DNA from: Aeromicrobium erythreum
GTDB taxonomy: Bacteria > Actinomycetota > Actinomycetes > Propionibacteriales > Nocardioidaceae
DNA: 64,000 nt
Assembly (NCBI RefSeq): GCF_001509405.1
Contig: NZ_CP011502.1
Coordinates: forward strand, 2,976,001-3,040,000
Direction of reading: 5' to 3'
The notes beneath the pieces were generated by a model that searched no databases, was not told the DNA's origin, and was given only the letters and a program-made list of their open reading frames with translations. The translations under genes were made by a program, and so were the position numbers. This document shows positions 54,831-63,341 of this stretch, in pieces (within the stretch, counting starts at the first letter, position 1; each line of letters begins with the position of its first letter).

Positions 54831-54846
54831 GTTTCGGACTGGTCAC
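54831..54846 (-). promoter_or_regulatory. Candidate GlnR box upstream of the Nit1C-type cluster
   Basis: On the minus strand GTGAC-CAGTCC-GAAAC matches the actinobacterial GlnR a-site/b-site pattern GTnAC-n6-GAAAC exactly. It lies 23-38 nt before the amidohydrolase ATG. An inverted GAAAC half (CGAAACAT) lies farther upstream at about 54903-54910. Only one a-b pair is strong; a second pair on the 22-nt period is poor. Confidence 0.6.
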
Positions 54847-55015
54847 CGTCGGACTACGTCGCCGGAAGGTCTGCGCAACCTGGCTGTTTCCACGCCGGGA
54901 TCGCGAAACATGGCCGACGCGCGCGAGGCTGGCACGTTGGCGGGCTTCCCTCGCGCGTCCACACCGTCGGCGCGGTCGCACCGGGGCGATCACGGGCGAG
55001 GAGACGACGACTACC

Positions 55016-55405
55016 TCACGGTCGGGCGGGCTCGTCCCCCGCCACCGAGGCAACGATGAGGCAGGTCACCGCCGTCGTGAGGATCAGCAGCCAGAGGGCC
55101 GCGAGCAGCGCCATCCCGCCGCCGATGTCCGTCTCACCGCCCAGCTCCAGGAGAGCGACGGCTGCCAGGCACAGCAGGCCGACCACGACCTGGACGGCCG
55201 TCACGTAGCGCTTGCTCCGCTGCTGCAGAGCCGAGAGCTGAGTTGCTGCGACCAGAAGTCCTGGGACGACGACCGTTGCCACGGGGATCGCTCGGAACAC
55301 CAAGGAGGGCGTGGTGTCCGGCGACGCGAAGGTCGCGCAGACAGCACCGGCGAGCAGGGCAGCGGCGAGCGCCGCCACGGCGCCTGCGCGGATGCGGGTC
55401 GTCAT
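55016..55405 (-). CDS. Hypothetical four-helix membrane protein
   Basis: 129 residues from ATG 55403-55405, with four hydrophobic helices (AGAVAALAAALLAGAV, VATVVVPGLLVAAT, AVQVVVGLLCLAAVALL, LLAALWLLILTTAVTCLIV) and short loops. No family recognised. A longer open frame upstream is arginine/proline-rich and non-coding looking. It lies about 210 bp upstream of the Nit1C-type cluster on the same strand. Confidence 0.6.
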   Translation of the reverse strand: MTTRIRAGAVAALAAALLAGAVCATFASPDTTPSLVFRAIPVATVVVPGLLVAATQLSALQQRSKRYVTAVQVVVGLLCLAAVALLELGGETDIGGGMALLAALWLLILTTAVTCLIVASVAGDEPARP

Positions 55406-55535
55406 CGGCCGTTCCAGCTCTTCGTGGTGCGTGACACCGCTCAAGAGTAGGAGCCGTCCTCGAGGGCCAGGGTCGCATTCCGGGGGACGACCCGCTCGAT
55501 CGCCAGGTCGCGACGGGCGCACGGTCACCGGGGAC

Positions 55536-55955
55536 TCAGGCTCCGGCAGTCGCCTCGTCCTGGTCGACGTCGGGCCGCTGGCGGTCGAACGCCCCGCGGA
55601 TGGGGGCGGTGTCGTAGACGATCGTGAGCCGCTCGATCCGTCCCTCCTCATCCAGCTCGGCGACGTCGACCACCGAGAACGGGGCCGGCTCGCCCGAGGC
55701 GAGCGTCCAGTCGAAGTCGAACCAGAAGCTCACCAGGTCGCGGCCGTCGCGCGTCCCGCGCATGGTCGCCTTCAGGGTCAGGCGCGACTCCGCCGTGTCG
55801 GCGAACAGGACGGGATAGAACTCGCGGGCCGGCAGCGTGCCGTACAGCGGCGACACGACCGTCGCGTCCGGCGCGAACAGGGCGAGCACGGCGTCGAGGT
55901 CGGCAGCCTCCAGGGCCGCGAGGTAGCGCTCGACGAGGAGGTCTGGGTCGGCCAC
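55536..55955 (-). CDS. SnoaL-like (NTF2-fold) protein
   Basis: 139 residues with a cone-shaped NTF2/SnoaL pattern: LLVERYLAALEAADLDAVLALFAPDATVVSPL in parts, FWFDFDWTLASGE, VVDVAELDEEGRIERL. Such proteins act as isomerases, hydratases or small-molecule binders; the substrate is unknown. GTG 55953-55955 is the likely start. It follows the PucR gene (25 bp) on the same strand. Confidence 0.75.
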   Translation of the reverse strand: MADPDLLVERYLAALEAADLDAVLALFAPDATVVSPLYGTLPAREFYPVLFADTAESRLTLKATMRGTRDGRDLVSFWFDFDWTLASGEPAPFSVVDVAELDEEGRIERLTIVYDTAPIRGAFDRQRPDVDQDEATAGA

Positions 55956-55980
55956 GCGCCCATCGAACCACGCCCCACCC

Positions 55981-57138
55981 TCAGGGCTGCAGCGAGAGCA
56001 CCGCCACCGCGGTCGCGAGCAGCAGCCGGTCCCACGCCGAGCCGAGGTCGCGGCCCGTGGTCTCGCGCACCCGTCGCAACCGGTAGCGCATCGACTGCGG
56101 GTGCAGACCGAGCGCGTCGGCCGCCGCCACGGCCGACCCGTGCTCGAGGAACTCCCGCAGACCGGCCAGGAGGTGCGCCTGGTCGGGCTCCAGCAGTGGG
56201 CGCAGGGCCGCCTCGGCCAGGGTCCGAGGGTCCACCGGCGGCTGCCCGTGCAGCAGCGCCACCAGCAGCGCGTCGGCCTCGACCATCGCAGGTGTGCTGT
56301 CCAGGCCGGGCGGGGCGTGGCGCACCGCCACCTCGGCGAGCCGGAACGTCGCGGGAAGATCGGCAAGGGCGACGTCGTCGATCCGGCAGGTGCGCCACGC
56401 GCGGGACCGCACGTCGACGCCGAGGTCGAGCGGTCGCTCGTGCAGGACGACGCCGACACCCTGACGCGTCGTCGAGAGCACCAGCCCGTCGATGTCCGCC
56501 GACGCCAGCAGCTGGGCGACGTCACCCGCGGTCACGTCGCTCCCCGCGGCACCGACCACCGTCATCGTCAGCCGGGCCGGGAGCGTGAGGTCGAGCAGGC
56601 GGGTGCGGTCCGCGAGCGCCGCCGCCGAGGTCTGGCGACCGGCGAGCAGGTCCTGCGTCAGTGCGCGCACCACCTCGTCGCGGTCGGTCGCGAGGCGCTC
56701 CATCGCGGCCGCGTATCCCGCCGACAGTGCTTCGGACAGGGCGTCGAGCGACTCCAGCAGCACGACGTTCATGGCCAGCACGTCCTCGACGTCGAGCTCC
56801 GCCACACCGCTGTCGCGCACGAGCCCGCTCGCCTCGACCGCGGCGACCCGGTAGGCGCGCAGCACCGCCGACAGCGGCCGCCCGTCGGTCCCGCGGGCCA
56901 CGCCGATGCCGTGGAACTGGCGGAGGTCAGCGTCGCCGAGCCGACCGTCCTCCACCCAGAGCTCGAGCAGACGCTGCACGCCCCAGAGGCTGATCGCCTC
57001 GGTCTCGCGCCGCTGGGCCTCGCCGAGCGACGCGTACGCGGGGATCTCGCGCTGCAGGGCGTCGGCGATGCGCGGCGCGAGGCGTCCACCGTCGGCGAGC
57101 ACCCGCGCCTGCACGGCCCGTCGCTGCACCGACCCCAT
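55981..57138 (-). CDS. PucR-family transcriptional regulator
   Basis: 385 residues. The C-terminal helix-turn-helix of the PucR (HTH_30) type is clear (FLEHGSAVAAADALGLHPQSMRYRLRRV read in parts, RETTGRDLG). The N-terminal region is a helical sensor with AMNVVLLESLDALSEAL. ATG 57136-57138 has AGGAGG 4 nt upstream. It is divergent from the FAD-binding dehydrogenase gene across about 130 bp, so it likely controls that gene or the P450 operon. Confidence 0.88.
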   Translation of the reverse strand: MGSVQRRAVQARVLADGGRLAPRIADALQREIPAYASLGEAQRRETEAISLWGVQRLLELWVEDGRLGDADLRQFHGIGVARGTDGRPLSAVLRAYRVAAVEASGLVRDSGVAELDVEDVLAMNVVLLESLDALSEALSAGYAAAMERLATDRDEVVRALTQDLLAGRQTSAAALADRTRLLDLTLPARLTMTVVGAAGSDVTAGDVAQLLASADIDGLVLSTTRQGVGVVLHERPLDLGVDVRSRAWRTCRIDDVALADLPATFRLAEVAVRHAPPGLDSTPAMVEADALLVALLHGQPPVDPRTLAEAALRPLLEPDQAHLLAGLREFLEHGSAVAAADALGLHPQSMRYRLRRVRETTGRDLGSAWDRLLLATAVAVLSLQP

Positions 57139-57266
57139 CGGTCCTCCTGTCACTTGCACGCGACGTCGTTGCTCACCAGATGATGAAGACCATGGTCCCT
57201 CGCGCCCTGCGAATGCATCCTAGGTGACAGCGACCCCGCACCCGGCTCGCACACGAAGGAGCACGC

Positions 57267-58919
57267 ATGGACGCCGACGTCATCGTCATCGGAGCCGGCC
57301 TGGCCGGTCTCGTCGCCGCGGCGGAGGCCGCCGACCGTGGTCGCAGCGTGCTGCTGCTCGACCAGGAGGGCGAGCAGAACCTCGGCGGGCAGGCGTTCTG
57401 GAGCCTCGGTGGACTGTTCCTCGTCGACTCCCCGGAGCAGCGGCGCATGGGCGTCAAGGACTCCCGCGAGCTCGCCGAGCAGGACTGGATGGGCAGCGCG
57501 CAGTTCGACCGCGCGGAGGACGCATGGCCGCGGCGCTGGGCCGAGGCCTACCTCGACTTCGCCGCCGGCGAGAAGCGGTCGTGGCTGCACGGCATGGGCC
57601 TGCGGCTCTTCCCCGTCGTGGGGTGGGCGGAGCGCGGCGACGGTCGGGCCGAGGGCCACGGCAACTCCGTGCCCCGCTTCCACCTGACGTGGGGCACCGG
57701 GCCCGGCGTCGTCGCCCCGTTCGAGCGACGCGTCCGCGAGCACGTGACGACCGGACGCATCCGGTTCGCCTTCCGCCACCAGGTCGACGGCCTCGTCGTC
57801 GAGGACGGCGTGGTGGTCGGCGCCCACGGATCGTTGCTCGAGCCCACCGGCGTCGACCGTGGCGTCGCGTCGAGCCGCACCGTGGTCGGCGACTTCGAGC
57901 TGCGTGCGCAGGCCGTGATCGTGACGTCGGGCGGCATCGGCGGCAACCACGACCTCGTCCGCAAGGTCTGGCCCGAGCGGCTCGGCACTCCCCCGGCCAC
58001 GATGGTCGCCGGCGTGCCGGCCCACGTGGACGGTCGCATGCTCGCCGTCACGCAGGACGCGGGCGCCTCGGTCATCAACCCCGACCGGCTCTGGGCGTAC
58101 GTGGAGGGCCTGCGCAACTGGGACCCGGTGTGGGAGAACCACGGCATCCGCATCCTGCCCGGGCCGTCGTCGCTCTGGCTCGACGCGACCGGCGCCCGGC
58201 TGCCCGCGCCGTACTTCCCGGGCTTCGACACCCTCGGCACCCTGCGGTACCTGCGCGGCACCGGCCACGACTACTCGTGGTTCGTGCTCACCCAGAAGGT
58301 CATCGAGAAGGAGTTCGCGCTCTCCGGCTCGGAGCAGAACCCCGACCTCACCGGCAAGGACGTCAAGCTGCTGCTCTCGCGCGTCCGTCCTGGCGCACCG
58401 GGACCGATCGAGAAGTTCAAGACGCACGGCGAGGACTTCGTCGTCGCCGACACGCTCGAGGAGCTCGTCGCCGGCATGAACCGCGTCGGTGACGACGACG
58501 CGACGGTCGACGTCGACGCGCTGCGTCGGCTCGTCGAGGCGCGCGACCGCGAGATCGACAACGACTTCACGAAGGACGCGCAGATCACCGCGATGCGCGG
58601 CGCGCGGCGCTACCGCGGCGACAAGCTGGTCCGCGTCGCCACGCCGCACCGCTTCCTCGACCCGAAGAACGGACCGCTCATCGCCGTCCGTCTCAACATC
58701 CTCACCCGCAAGACCCTCGGCGGCCTGGAGACCGACCTCTCCGGCCGCTGCCTGACGAGCGACGGCGCGCCCCTGCCCGGGCTCTACGCGGCCGGTGAGG
58801 TCAGCGGCTTCGGCGGAGGCGGGATGATGGGCTACAACGCCCTCGAGGGCACCTTCCTCGGTGGCTGCCTCTTCTCCGGCCGCGTCGCCGGTCGGGCCGC
58901 AGCGGAGCGGGTGGGCTGA
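57267..58919 (+). CDS. FAD-binding dehydrogenase (fumarate reductase/ketosteroid dehydrogenase fold)
   Basis: 550 residues with the ADP-binding GAGLAGLVAAAEAADRG at the N-terminus, IVTSGGIGGNHDLVRK near 220 and GLYAAGEVSGFGGGGMMGYNALEGT near the C-terminus (the succinate-dehydrogenase-type FAD site). It matches the group of putative FAD-binding dehydrogenases; the substrate (steroid, cyclic ketone or other) cannot be read from sequence. GAAGGAGC lies 8 nt before the ATG. It converges with the ferredoxin reductase gene and is divergent from PucR. Confidence 0.85.
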   Translation: MDADVIVIGAGLAGLVAAAEAADRGRSVLLLDQEGEQNLGGQAFWSLGGLFLVDSPEQRRMGVKDSRELAEQDWMGSAQFDRAEDAWPRRWAEAYLDFAAGEKRSWLHGMGLRLFPVVGWAERGDGRAEGHGNSVPRFHLTWGTGPGVVAPFERRVREHVTTGRIRFAFRHQVDGLVVEDGVVVGAHGSLLEPTGVDRGVASSRTVVGDFELRAQAVIVTSGGIGGNHDLVRKVWPERLGTPPATMVAGVPAHVDGRMLAVTQDAGASVINPDRLWAYVEGLRNWDPVWENHGIRILPGPSSLWLDATGARLPAPYFPGFDTLGTLRYLRGTGHDYSWFVLTQKVIEKEFALSGSEQNPDLTGKDVKLLLSRVRPGAPGPIEKFKTHGEDFVVADTLEELVAGMNRVGDDDATVDVDALRRLVEARDREIDNDFTKDAQITAMRGARRYRGDKLVRVATPHRFLDPKNGPLIAVRLNILTRKTLGGLETDLSGRCLTSDGAPLPGLYAAGEVSGFGGGGMMGYNALEGTFLGGCLFSGRVAGRAAAERVG

Positions 58920-58935
58920 GGTCCGGCGTTGGGCT

Positions 58936-60066
58936 TCAGGCCCCGGACGCCTTGAGCTCGGCCAGCGCTCGACGCAGCCGCGGGACGGGGCGCCGGAGCC
59001 CGACCGCCGCCACCGTGTCGGCGCCGAAGGCGAGCAGCCGACCGCCGTCCGCGGACTCCTCGAGGACCCGGGGCGTGCCGGAGCAGGGCAGCCGTCCGAC
59101 CACCTTCAGCGACGTCCCGGCGACCTCGGTCCAGGCGTAGTCGTCGAGGACCGGGGCGTCGACCTCCTGGCCGAGCATCGACGCCGCCGCCACCCGACCC
59201 TGGGTGACCGCGTTGGCCCAGAGCGGTCGGCGCACGGCCACACCGTCGACGACGGGTGCCGCGACGTCGCCGGCCGCCCACACGCCGTCCCGACGGCTGC
59301 GGCACGACGCGTCCACCGGCACGCCCTGCGGTGCGGCCACACCGCTGCCCTCCAGCCAGGCGGTCTCGGGCACGTCGCCGGCGCAGGTCACGACGACGTC
59401 GGCCTCGAGCACGCTGCCGTCGTCCAGCTCCACGCCGCGCACCGGGCTGCCGTGCAGGCGCACCGCGGAGCGCCGGAGGGTGATGCCGTAGTCGGTCGCG
59501 CGTCCCACCAGCACGGTCGCGAGGTGGTCGCCGAGCAGCCGCACGAGGGGCGGCTCCGGGTCGATGACGGTCACCGTCGCCGCGGTCCGCCGTGCGGCCG
59601 TGGCCACCTCCAGCCCGAGGAACCCTGCCCCGACCACCACGACCGAGGCCGCCGCCGCGAGCCGCTCGCGCAGCAGCCGCGCGTCGGCGACCGTCCGCAG
59701 CACCAGCTCGCCGTCCTGACCCGCCGTAGCGAGCCGTCGTGCTCGGCCGCCCGTGGCCACGAGCAACGCGTCGTAGCCGTGCTCGCCGCCGTCGACTTCG
59801 GTCACCACGCGGGCGTCGACGTCGAGCGAGGCCGCCGCCGACGGCACGCGGACGACGTCGAGCGACCCGAGGTCCATGAGCACCGACGCCTCGTGCGCCG
59901 CGTCGGCCAGGACGGCCTTCGACAACGGCGGACGATGGGTGCCGTCGAGCGGGTCGAGCAGGGTGAGCCGACCGTCGAAGCCCCGGCGGCGCAGCTCGCG
60001 CAGCGCGGTGGACCCCGCCGTCGACCCGCCGACGACCAGCACCCGACGCGGCGGACGGGTGCTCAC
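58936..60066 (-). CDS. NAD(P)H-dependent ferredoxin reductase (FAD)
   Basis: 376 residues of the BphA4-like ferredoxin reductase family. FAD motif VLVVGGSTAGSTALRELRRRG at the start, NAD motif VVVVGAGFLGLEVATAARR near 140, GVWAAGDVAAP near 272 and a C-terminal ferredoxin-interaction domain. It should pass electrons to the adjacent ferredoxin and P450. GTG 60064-60066 overlaps the ferredoxin stop; a longer frame upstream is a shadow. Confidence 0.9.
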   Translation of the reverse strand: MSTRPPRRVLVVGGSTAGSTALRELRRRGFDGRLTLLDPLDGTHRPPLSKAVLADAAHEASVLMDLGSLDVVRVPSAAASLDVDARVVTEVDGGEHGYDALLVATGGRARRLATAGQDGELVLRTVADARLLRERLAAAASVVVVGAGFLGLEVATAARRTAATVTVIDPEPPLVRLLGDHLATVLVGRATDYGITLRRSAVRLHGSPVRGVELDDGSVLEADVVVTCAGDVPETAWLEGSGVAAPQGVPVDASCRSRRDGVWAAGDVAAPVVDGVAVRRPLWANAVTQGRVAAASMLGQEVDAPVLDDYAWTEVAGTSLKVVGRLPCSGTPRVLEESADGGRLLAFGADTVAAVGLRRPVPRLRRALAELKASGA

Positions 60067-60257
60067 GCGCGCCGCAGGGCGGCCACCGGGCAGGAGTCGA
60101 CGGCGCGCCCCGCCGCCTCCTCCAGCGCCGCAGGCACGTCCTGGTCCTCGAGGTGGTGCACGAGCTCGCCGTCGTCGTCGAGGTCGAAGACCTCGGGCGC
60201 CTGGTCGACGCAGAGCCCGTGGCCCTCGCAGCGGTCGTAGTCGGCGATGATCCTCAT
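60063..60257 (-). CDS. 3Fe-4S ferredoxin
   Basis: 64 residues. DYDRCEGHGLC (Cys10, Cys16) and SCPVAALR supply three cysteine ligands in the pattern of P450-associated 3Fe-4S ferredoxins; the usual fourth Cys position holds a His in EGHGLC. Translationally coupled to both the P450 (its stop) and the reductase. Confidence 0.9.
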   Translation of the reverse strand: MRIIADYDRCEGHGLCVDQAPEVFDLDDDGELVHHLEDQDVPAALEEAAGRAVDSCPVAALRRA

Positions 60258-61450
60258 GGTGCGGCCTTTCGGAGAGGGACCAGCCGCAGCGGCAGCCGGT
60301 CGAGCGAGTGGATGATGTTGTTGCGGCCCCAGGTCGGGGAGCCCGTGAGCTCGAGCCGGTCGACGCGCTCCAGCAGCGAGCGCAGGATCGCCTGCGTCTC
60401 CAGGCGGGCGAGGCCCTGGCCCGCGCAGCCGTGCACGCCCTGGCCGAACCCGAGCTGCTGGCTGGCGTCGCGGGTGACGTCGACGTCGTCGGGCCGGTCC
60501 CAGACGCGCTCGTCGCGGTTGGCGGAGGCGTAGAGCACCACCACGCGCGACCCACGGTGCAGCGGCGTGCCGGCGACCTCGGTGTCAGCGGCGACCCAGC
60601 GCGAGAACGCACGCAGCGGCGACTCCACGCGCACGACCTCGTTGACCGCGTTGGGGACGAGGGACGGGTCGGCGCGCAGCGCCTGCCACTGGTCGGGGTG
60701 CGTCGCGAGCAGCCAGAGTGTGCTCGCGATCGCGCTGATCGTCGTGTCGAGCGACGGTGCCAGGTAGTCGATCATGAGCGCCGGGCACTCCTCGCGACGG
60801 ACCTCGCCGGACTCGACCTTCGCGAGCAGGTCGGCGCCCATCGACCCCGGCAGCACGTCGCCGCGACGCACGACGGAGCGGGCGAAGCGCATCATGCGCA
60901 GGGTCCGCGGTGCCGCGCGGAGCGTCCGTGCGTTCGCCGGGCCCAGGCAGTCGAAGGTCGCCCCGGCCCAGGGCAGGAGGTGCTCCCGGCCCTCGCGCGG
61001 CCAGCCGATCAGGTCGGGCACGAACGACGTCGGCAGCGCGCGGGCGACGTCGACGACACCGTCGACCTCGCCGCGCGACACGGCGGCCTCGACGACGGCG
61101 TCCGCGCGCAGCTCGACCTCTTCGCGCATCGACCGCAGCGCCTTCGGTGTCAGCCGGCCGGCGAGCAGACGACGTCGGCGCTCGTGGTCGGCGTCGTCGC
61201 TGTTGAGGGTCGTGCCGCGGCTGAGCCGGTTGGCCACCGGGTTGAGCGCCACGCCCCGCTCCGACCGGAACCGGTCGTCGGCGAGCAGCACCTCCTTGCA
61301 GGGCGCGTGGTGCACGACGGCGTGCGCGCGCTGCCGCGGCAGCCACACGACCGGACCGAGCTCACGCATGCGTCGGTAGTGCGGGTAGGGGTCGAGGATC
61401 GCCCGGGTGGCGTAGACGTCGGGACGGTAGGTGGGTGCTGTCGGCTTCAT
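60254..61450 (-). CDS. Cytochrome P450, CYP199-like
   Basis: 398 residues. Heme loop FGQGVHGCAGQGLAR (Cys ligand), ExxR in EVVRVESP, and K/R-rich C-helix segment DADHERRRRLL. The segment GREHLLPWAGATFDCLGPAN resembles CYP199A enzymes, which demethylate para-methoxybenzoates. The I-helix reads APSLDTT where most P450s have AG(x)DTT: Gly is replaced, in a Pro-Ser context, near the oxygen-activation site. ATG 61448-61450 overlaps the flavin monooxygenase stop (ATGA). Ferredoxin and reductase follow. Confidence 0.88.
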   Translation of the reverse strand: MKPTAPTYRPDVYATRAILDPYPHYRRMRELGPVVWLPRQRAHAVVHHAPCKEVLLADDRFRSERGVALNPVANRLSRGTTLNSDDADHERRRRLLAGRLTPKALRSMREEVELRADAVVEAAVSRGEVDGVVDVARALPTSFVPDLIGWPREGREHLLPWAGATFDCLGPANARTLRAAPRTLRMMRFARSVVRRGDVLPGSMGADLLAKVESGEVRREECPALMIDYLAPSLDTTISAIASTLWLLATHPDQWQALRADPSLVPNAVNEVVRVESPLRAFSRWVAADTEVAGTPLHRGSRVVVLYASANRDERVWDRPDDVDVTRDASQQLGFGQGVHGCAGQGLARLETQAILRSLLERVDRLELTGSPTWGRNNIIHSLDRLPLRLVPLRKAAP

Positions 61451-62994
61451 ACGAGGGCCTCGGTCCGGGCGGGCAGCAGGAGGGACGTCGCGGTCGCGAC
61501 CAGCGCGGGCAGGTCGGGCCCGGACGCCATGACGGTGCGGTCGGGTCGCACGAGGGCGGCGGCGCAGCCCGCCTCGGCGAGCCAGGTGGCGAGGCCGTCG
61601 AGGGTCCCACCCGCGGCAGGGCCGACCTCGACGACGGCCACGTCGCGCGACGCGAGCTCCTCCGCGACCGACGGCGACGGCGGCTTCGACGTGACGAGGG
61701 CCCACCGGAGGCCGACCAGGCGGTCGAGGGTCGCTCCGCCGCCGGTCACGTTCGGGCACAGGCGCCCCGCCAGCCGGTCGCCGCGCGACCTCAGCACGAG
61801 GGAGGAACGCACCAGCGCGGGCGTGGCGCTGTCCACCGCACCGGCGTAGAGCCTCGCCGACCGGGCGACGATCGGGAGCACGACCCCGCGCGCGTGGTCG
61901 CCCACCCGACCGCCGGAGCTCATGAGCACGCCGACCCGACGGGCCAGCAGGATCATCGCCCGGGCGTGCGCGGAGCGCTCGACCTCGTAGGTGTCGAGCA
62001 CGTCGGCCGGCAGCGAGCCGTCGAGCACGCCCGCGACCTTCCAGACGAGGTTGTCGACGTCGCGGATGCCCGCGCCCATGCCCTGGCCGACGAACGGTGG
62101 CGTCAGGTGTGCCGCGTCGCCCAGCACGAGCACGCGGTCCCACCTCCACCGCTCCGCGACCGCGGCGCGGAACGTGTAGCCCGTCGAGCGGACGAGCTGC
62201 AGGTCGGCCGCGTCGACGGCGCCGAGCCACGGACGCAGCAGCGGGAGCACCGCCGGCAGCGACGCGAGGTCGTCGGCGGTCTCGTCGTCGAGCAGCCGCA
62301 GCTCCCACCGGTACCGGCGCGCGCCGACACGCATGAAGGTGGCGGCCCGGGTGCTGTCGCAGACCTGGTGCACGCCGTCCCAGTGGCCGAGGTCGACGTC
62401 GGTGTCGACGTCGACCACGAGCCAGCGCTGCTCGAAGCCGAGGTCGACCATCCGACCGCCGACCTCCCGCCGAACGACGCTGTTGGCACCGTCGCAGCCG
62501 AGCAGGAACGACGCCTCGAGTCGCTCCTGCGGCCCGTCGTCGTCGAGCGGGCGGTGCAGCACCACCACATGGTCGGCCGACTCCTGCTCGACACCGACCA
62601 CCTCGCGGCCCGTGAGCAACGTGACCTCCGGAGTCGAGCGCAGCCGCTCGCGGAGCACGGCGTCGAGCACCGGCTGGTCGAACATGTTCGCCCGCGGGTA
62701 GCCCGTCCCCGGCGACGCGCCCGAGCGGTCGAACGAGGCCAGCACCCGCAGGTCGGCGTCGACGAGGCGCAGGCCGGCGCACGGGCGGGTCAGCCGGGCC
62801 AGGTCGTCCTCGAGCCCGAGCCGCACGAGCACCCGGTAGACCTCGTCGTCCAGGTGCACGGCGCGCGGCTGCGGGTACACCTCGGGCCACCGCTCGACCA
62901 CCACCGAGCGCACGCCGCGCGCCGCGAGGGCCAGGGCGGCGGCGCTGCCGGTGGGGCCGGCACCGACCACGACGACGGGCAGCGTCGGGCTCAC
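61447..62994 (-). CDS. FAD-dependent aromatic monooxygenase (PheA/MhpA type)
   Basis: 515 residues. VVVVGAGPTGSAAALALAARG at the start, LLGCDGANSVVRR near 175, and VLVLGDAAHLTPPFVGQGMGAGIRDVDNLVWK near 290 (DG and GD motifs of the class A hydroxylases) with a thioredoxin-like C-terminal extension typical of phenol/3-hydroxyphenyl-propionate hydroxylases. It should hydroxylate an aromatic ring. GTG 62992-62994 overlaps the DoxX stop (GTGA). Confidence 0.9.
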   Translation of the reverse strand: MSPTLPVVVVGAGPTGSAAALALAARGVRSVVVERWPEVYPQPRAVHLDDEVYRVLVRLGLEDDLARLTRPCAGLRLVDADLRVLASFDRSGASPGTGYPRANMFDQPVLDAVLRERLRSTPEVTLLTGREVVGVEQESADHVVVLHRPLDDDGPQERLEASFLLGCDGANSVVRREVGGRMVDLGFEQRWLVVDVDTDVDLGHWDGVHQVCDSTRAATFMRVGARRYRWELRLLDDETADDLASLPAVLPLLRPWLGAVDAADLQLVRSTGYTFRAAVAERWRWDRVLVLGDAAHLTPPFVGQGMGAGIRDVDNLVWKVAGVLDGSLPADVLDTYEVERSAHARAMILLARRVGVLMSSGGRVGDHARGVVLPIVARSARLYAGAVDSATPALVRSSLVLRSRGDRLAGRLCPNVTGGGATLDRLVGLRWALVTSKPPSPSVAEELASRDVAVVEVGPAAGGTLDGLATWLAEAGCAAALVRPDRTVMASGPDLPALVATATSLLLPARTEALV

Positions 62995-63341
62995 GGTGCG
63001 ACGCCCAGCGCCAGGAGCGCCACGAGCAGCGCCGCCACCACGAGCGCCGGCGCCACGGCCGCGATGCCGTCCCCGACGCGCAGGTGCGACACGACCGCGC
63101 CGGCCATGAGGACGAGCAGCGCCACGAGCGCGGTCGTCGCGAGCGGACCCGACGCGGCGCGGCCCACCCACAGGCCTGCCACGCCAAGCAGCTCCAAGGC
63201 GCCCGCCGCACGGAACGCCGCGACCGGGTAGCCCAAGTGCTGCGCACGCTCACGCATCGGCGTCGCGGCGACCAGCTTGAGCAGCCCGGTCGCCCCGAGC
63301 ACGACGCTGACGACGACGAGGAGCACCGTCGCGACGCTCAT
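62991..63341 (-). CDS. DoxX-family membrane protein
   Basis: 116 residues, four transmembrane helices; ATGLLKLVAATPMRERAQHLGYP and AGALELLGVAGLWVG are typical of DoxX-like proteins, often found beside oxygenases. Function here unknown. ATG 63339-63341 overlaps the FAH gene stop (ATGA). Confidence 0.82.
   Translation of the reverse strand: MSVATVLLVVVSVVLGATGLLKLVAATPMRERAQHLGYPVAAFRAAGALELLGVAGLWVGRAASGPLATTALVALLVLMAGAVVSHLRVGDGIAAVAPALVVAALLVALLALGVAP

Noticed and set aside
57147-57230. CTGTCAC / GTGACAG inverted pair between pucR and the FAD dehydrogenase gene as a PucR operator
   Set aside because: The left arm overlaps the pucR ribosome site and the 7-nt arms are 70 bp apart, so chance is a fair explanation.
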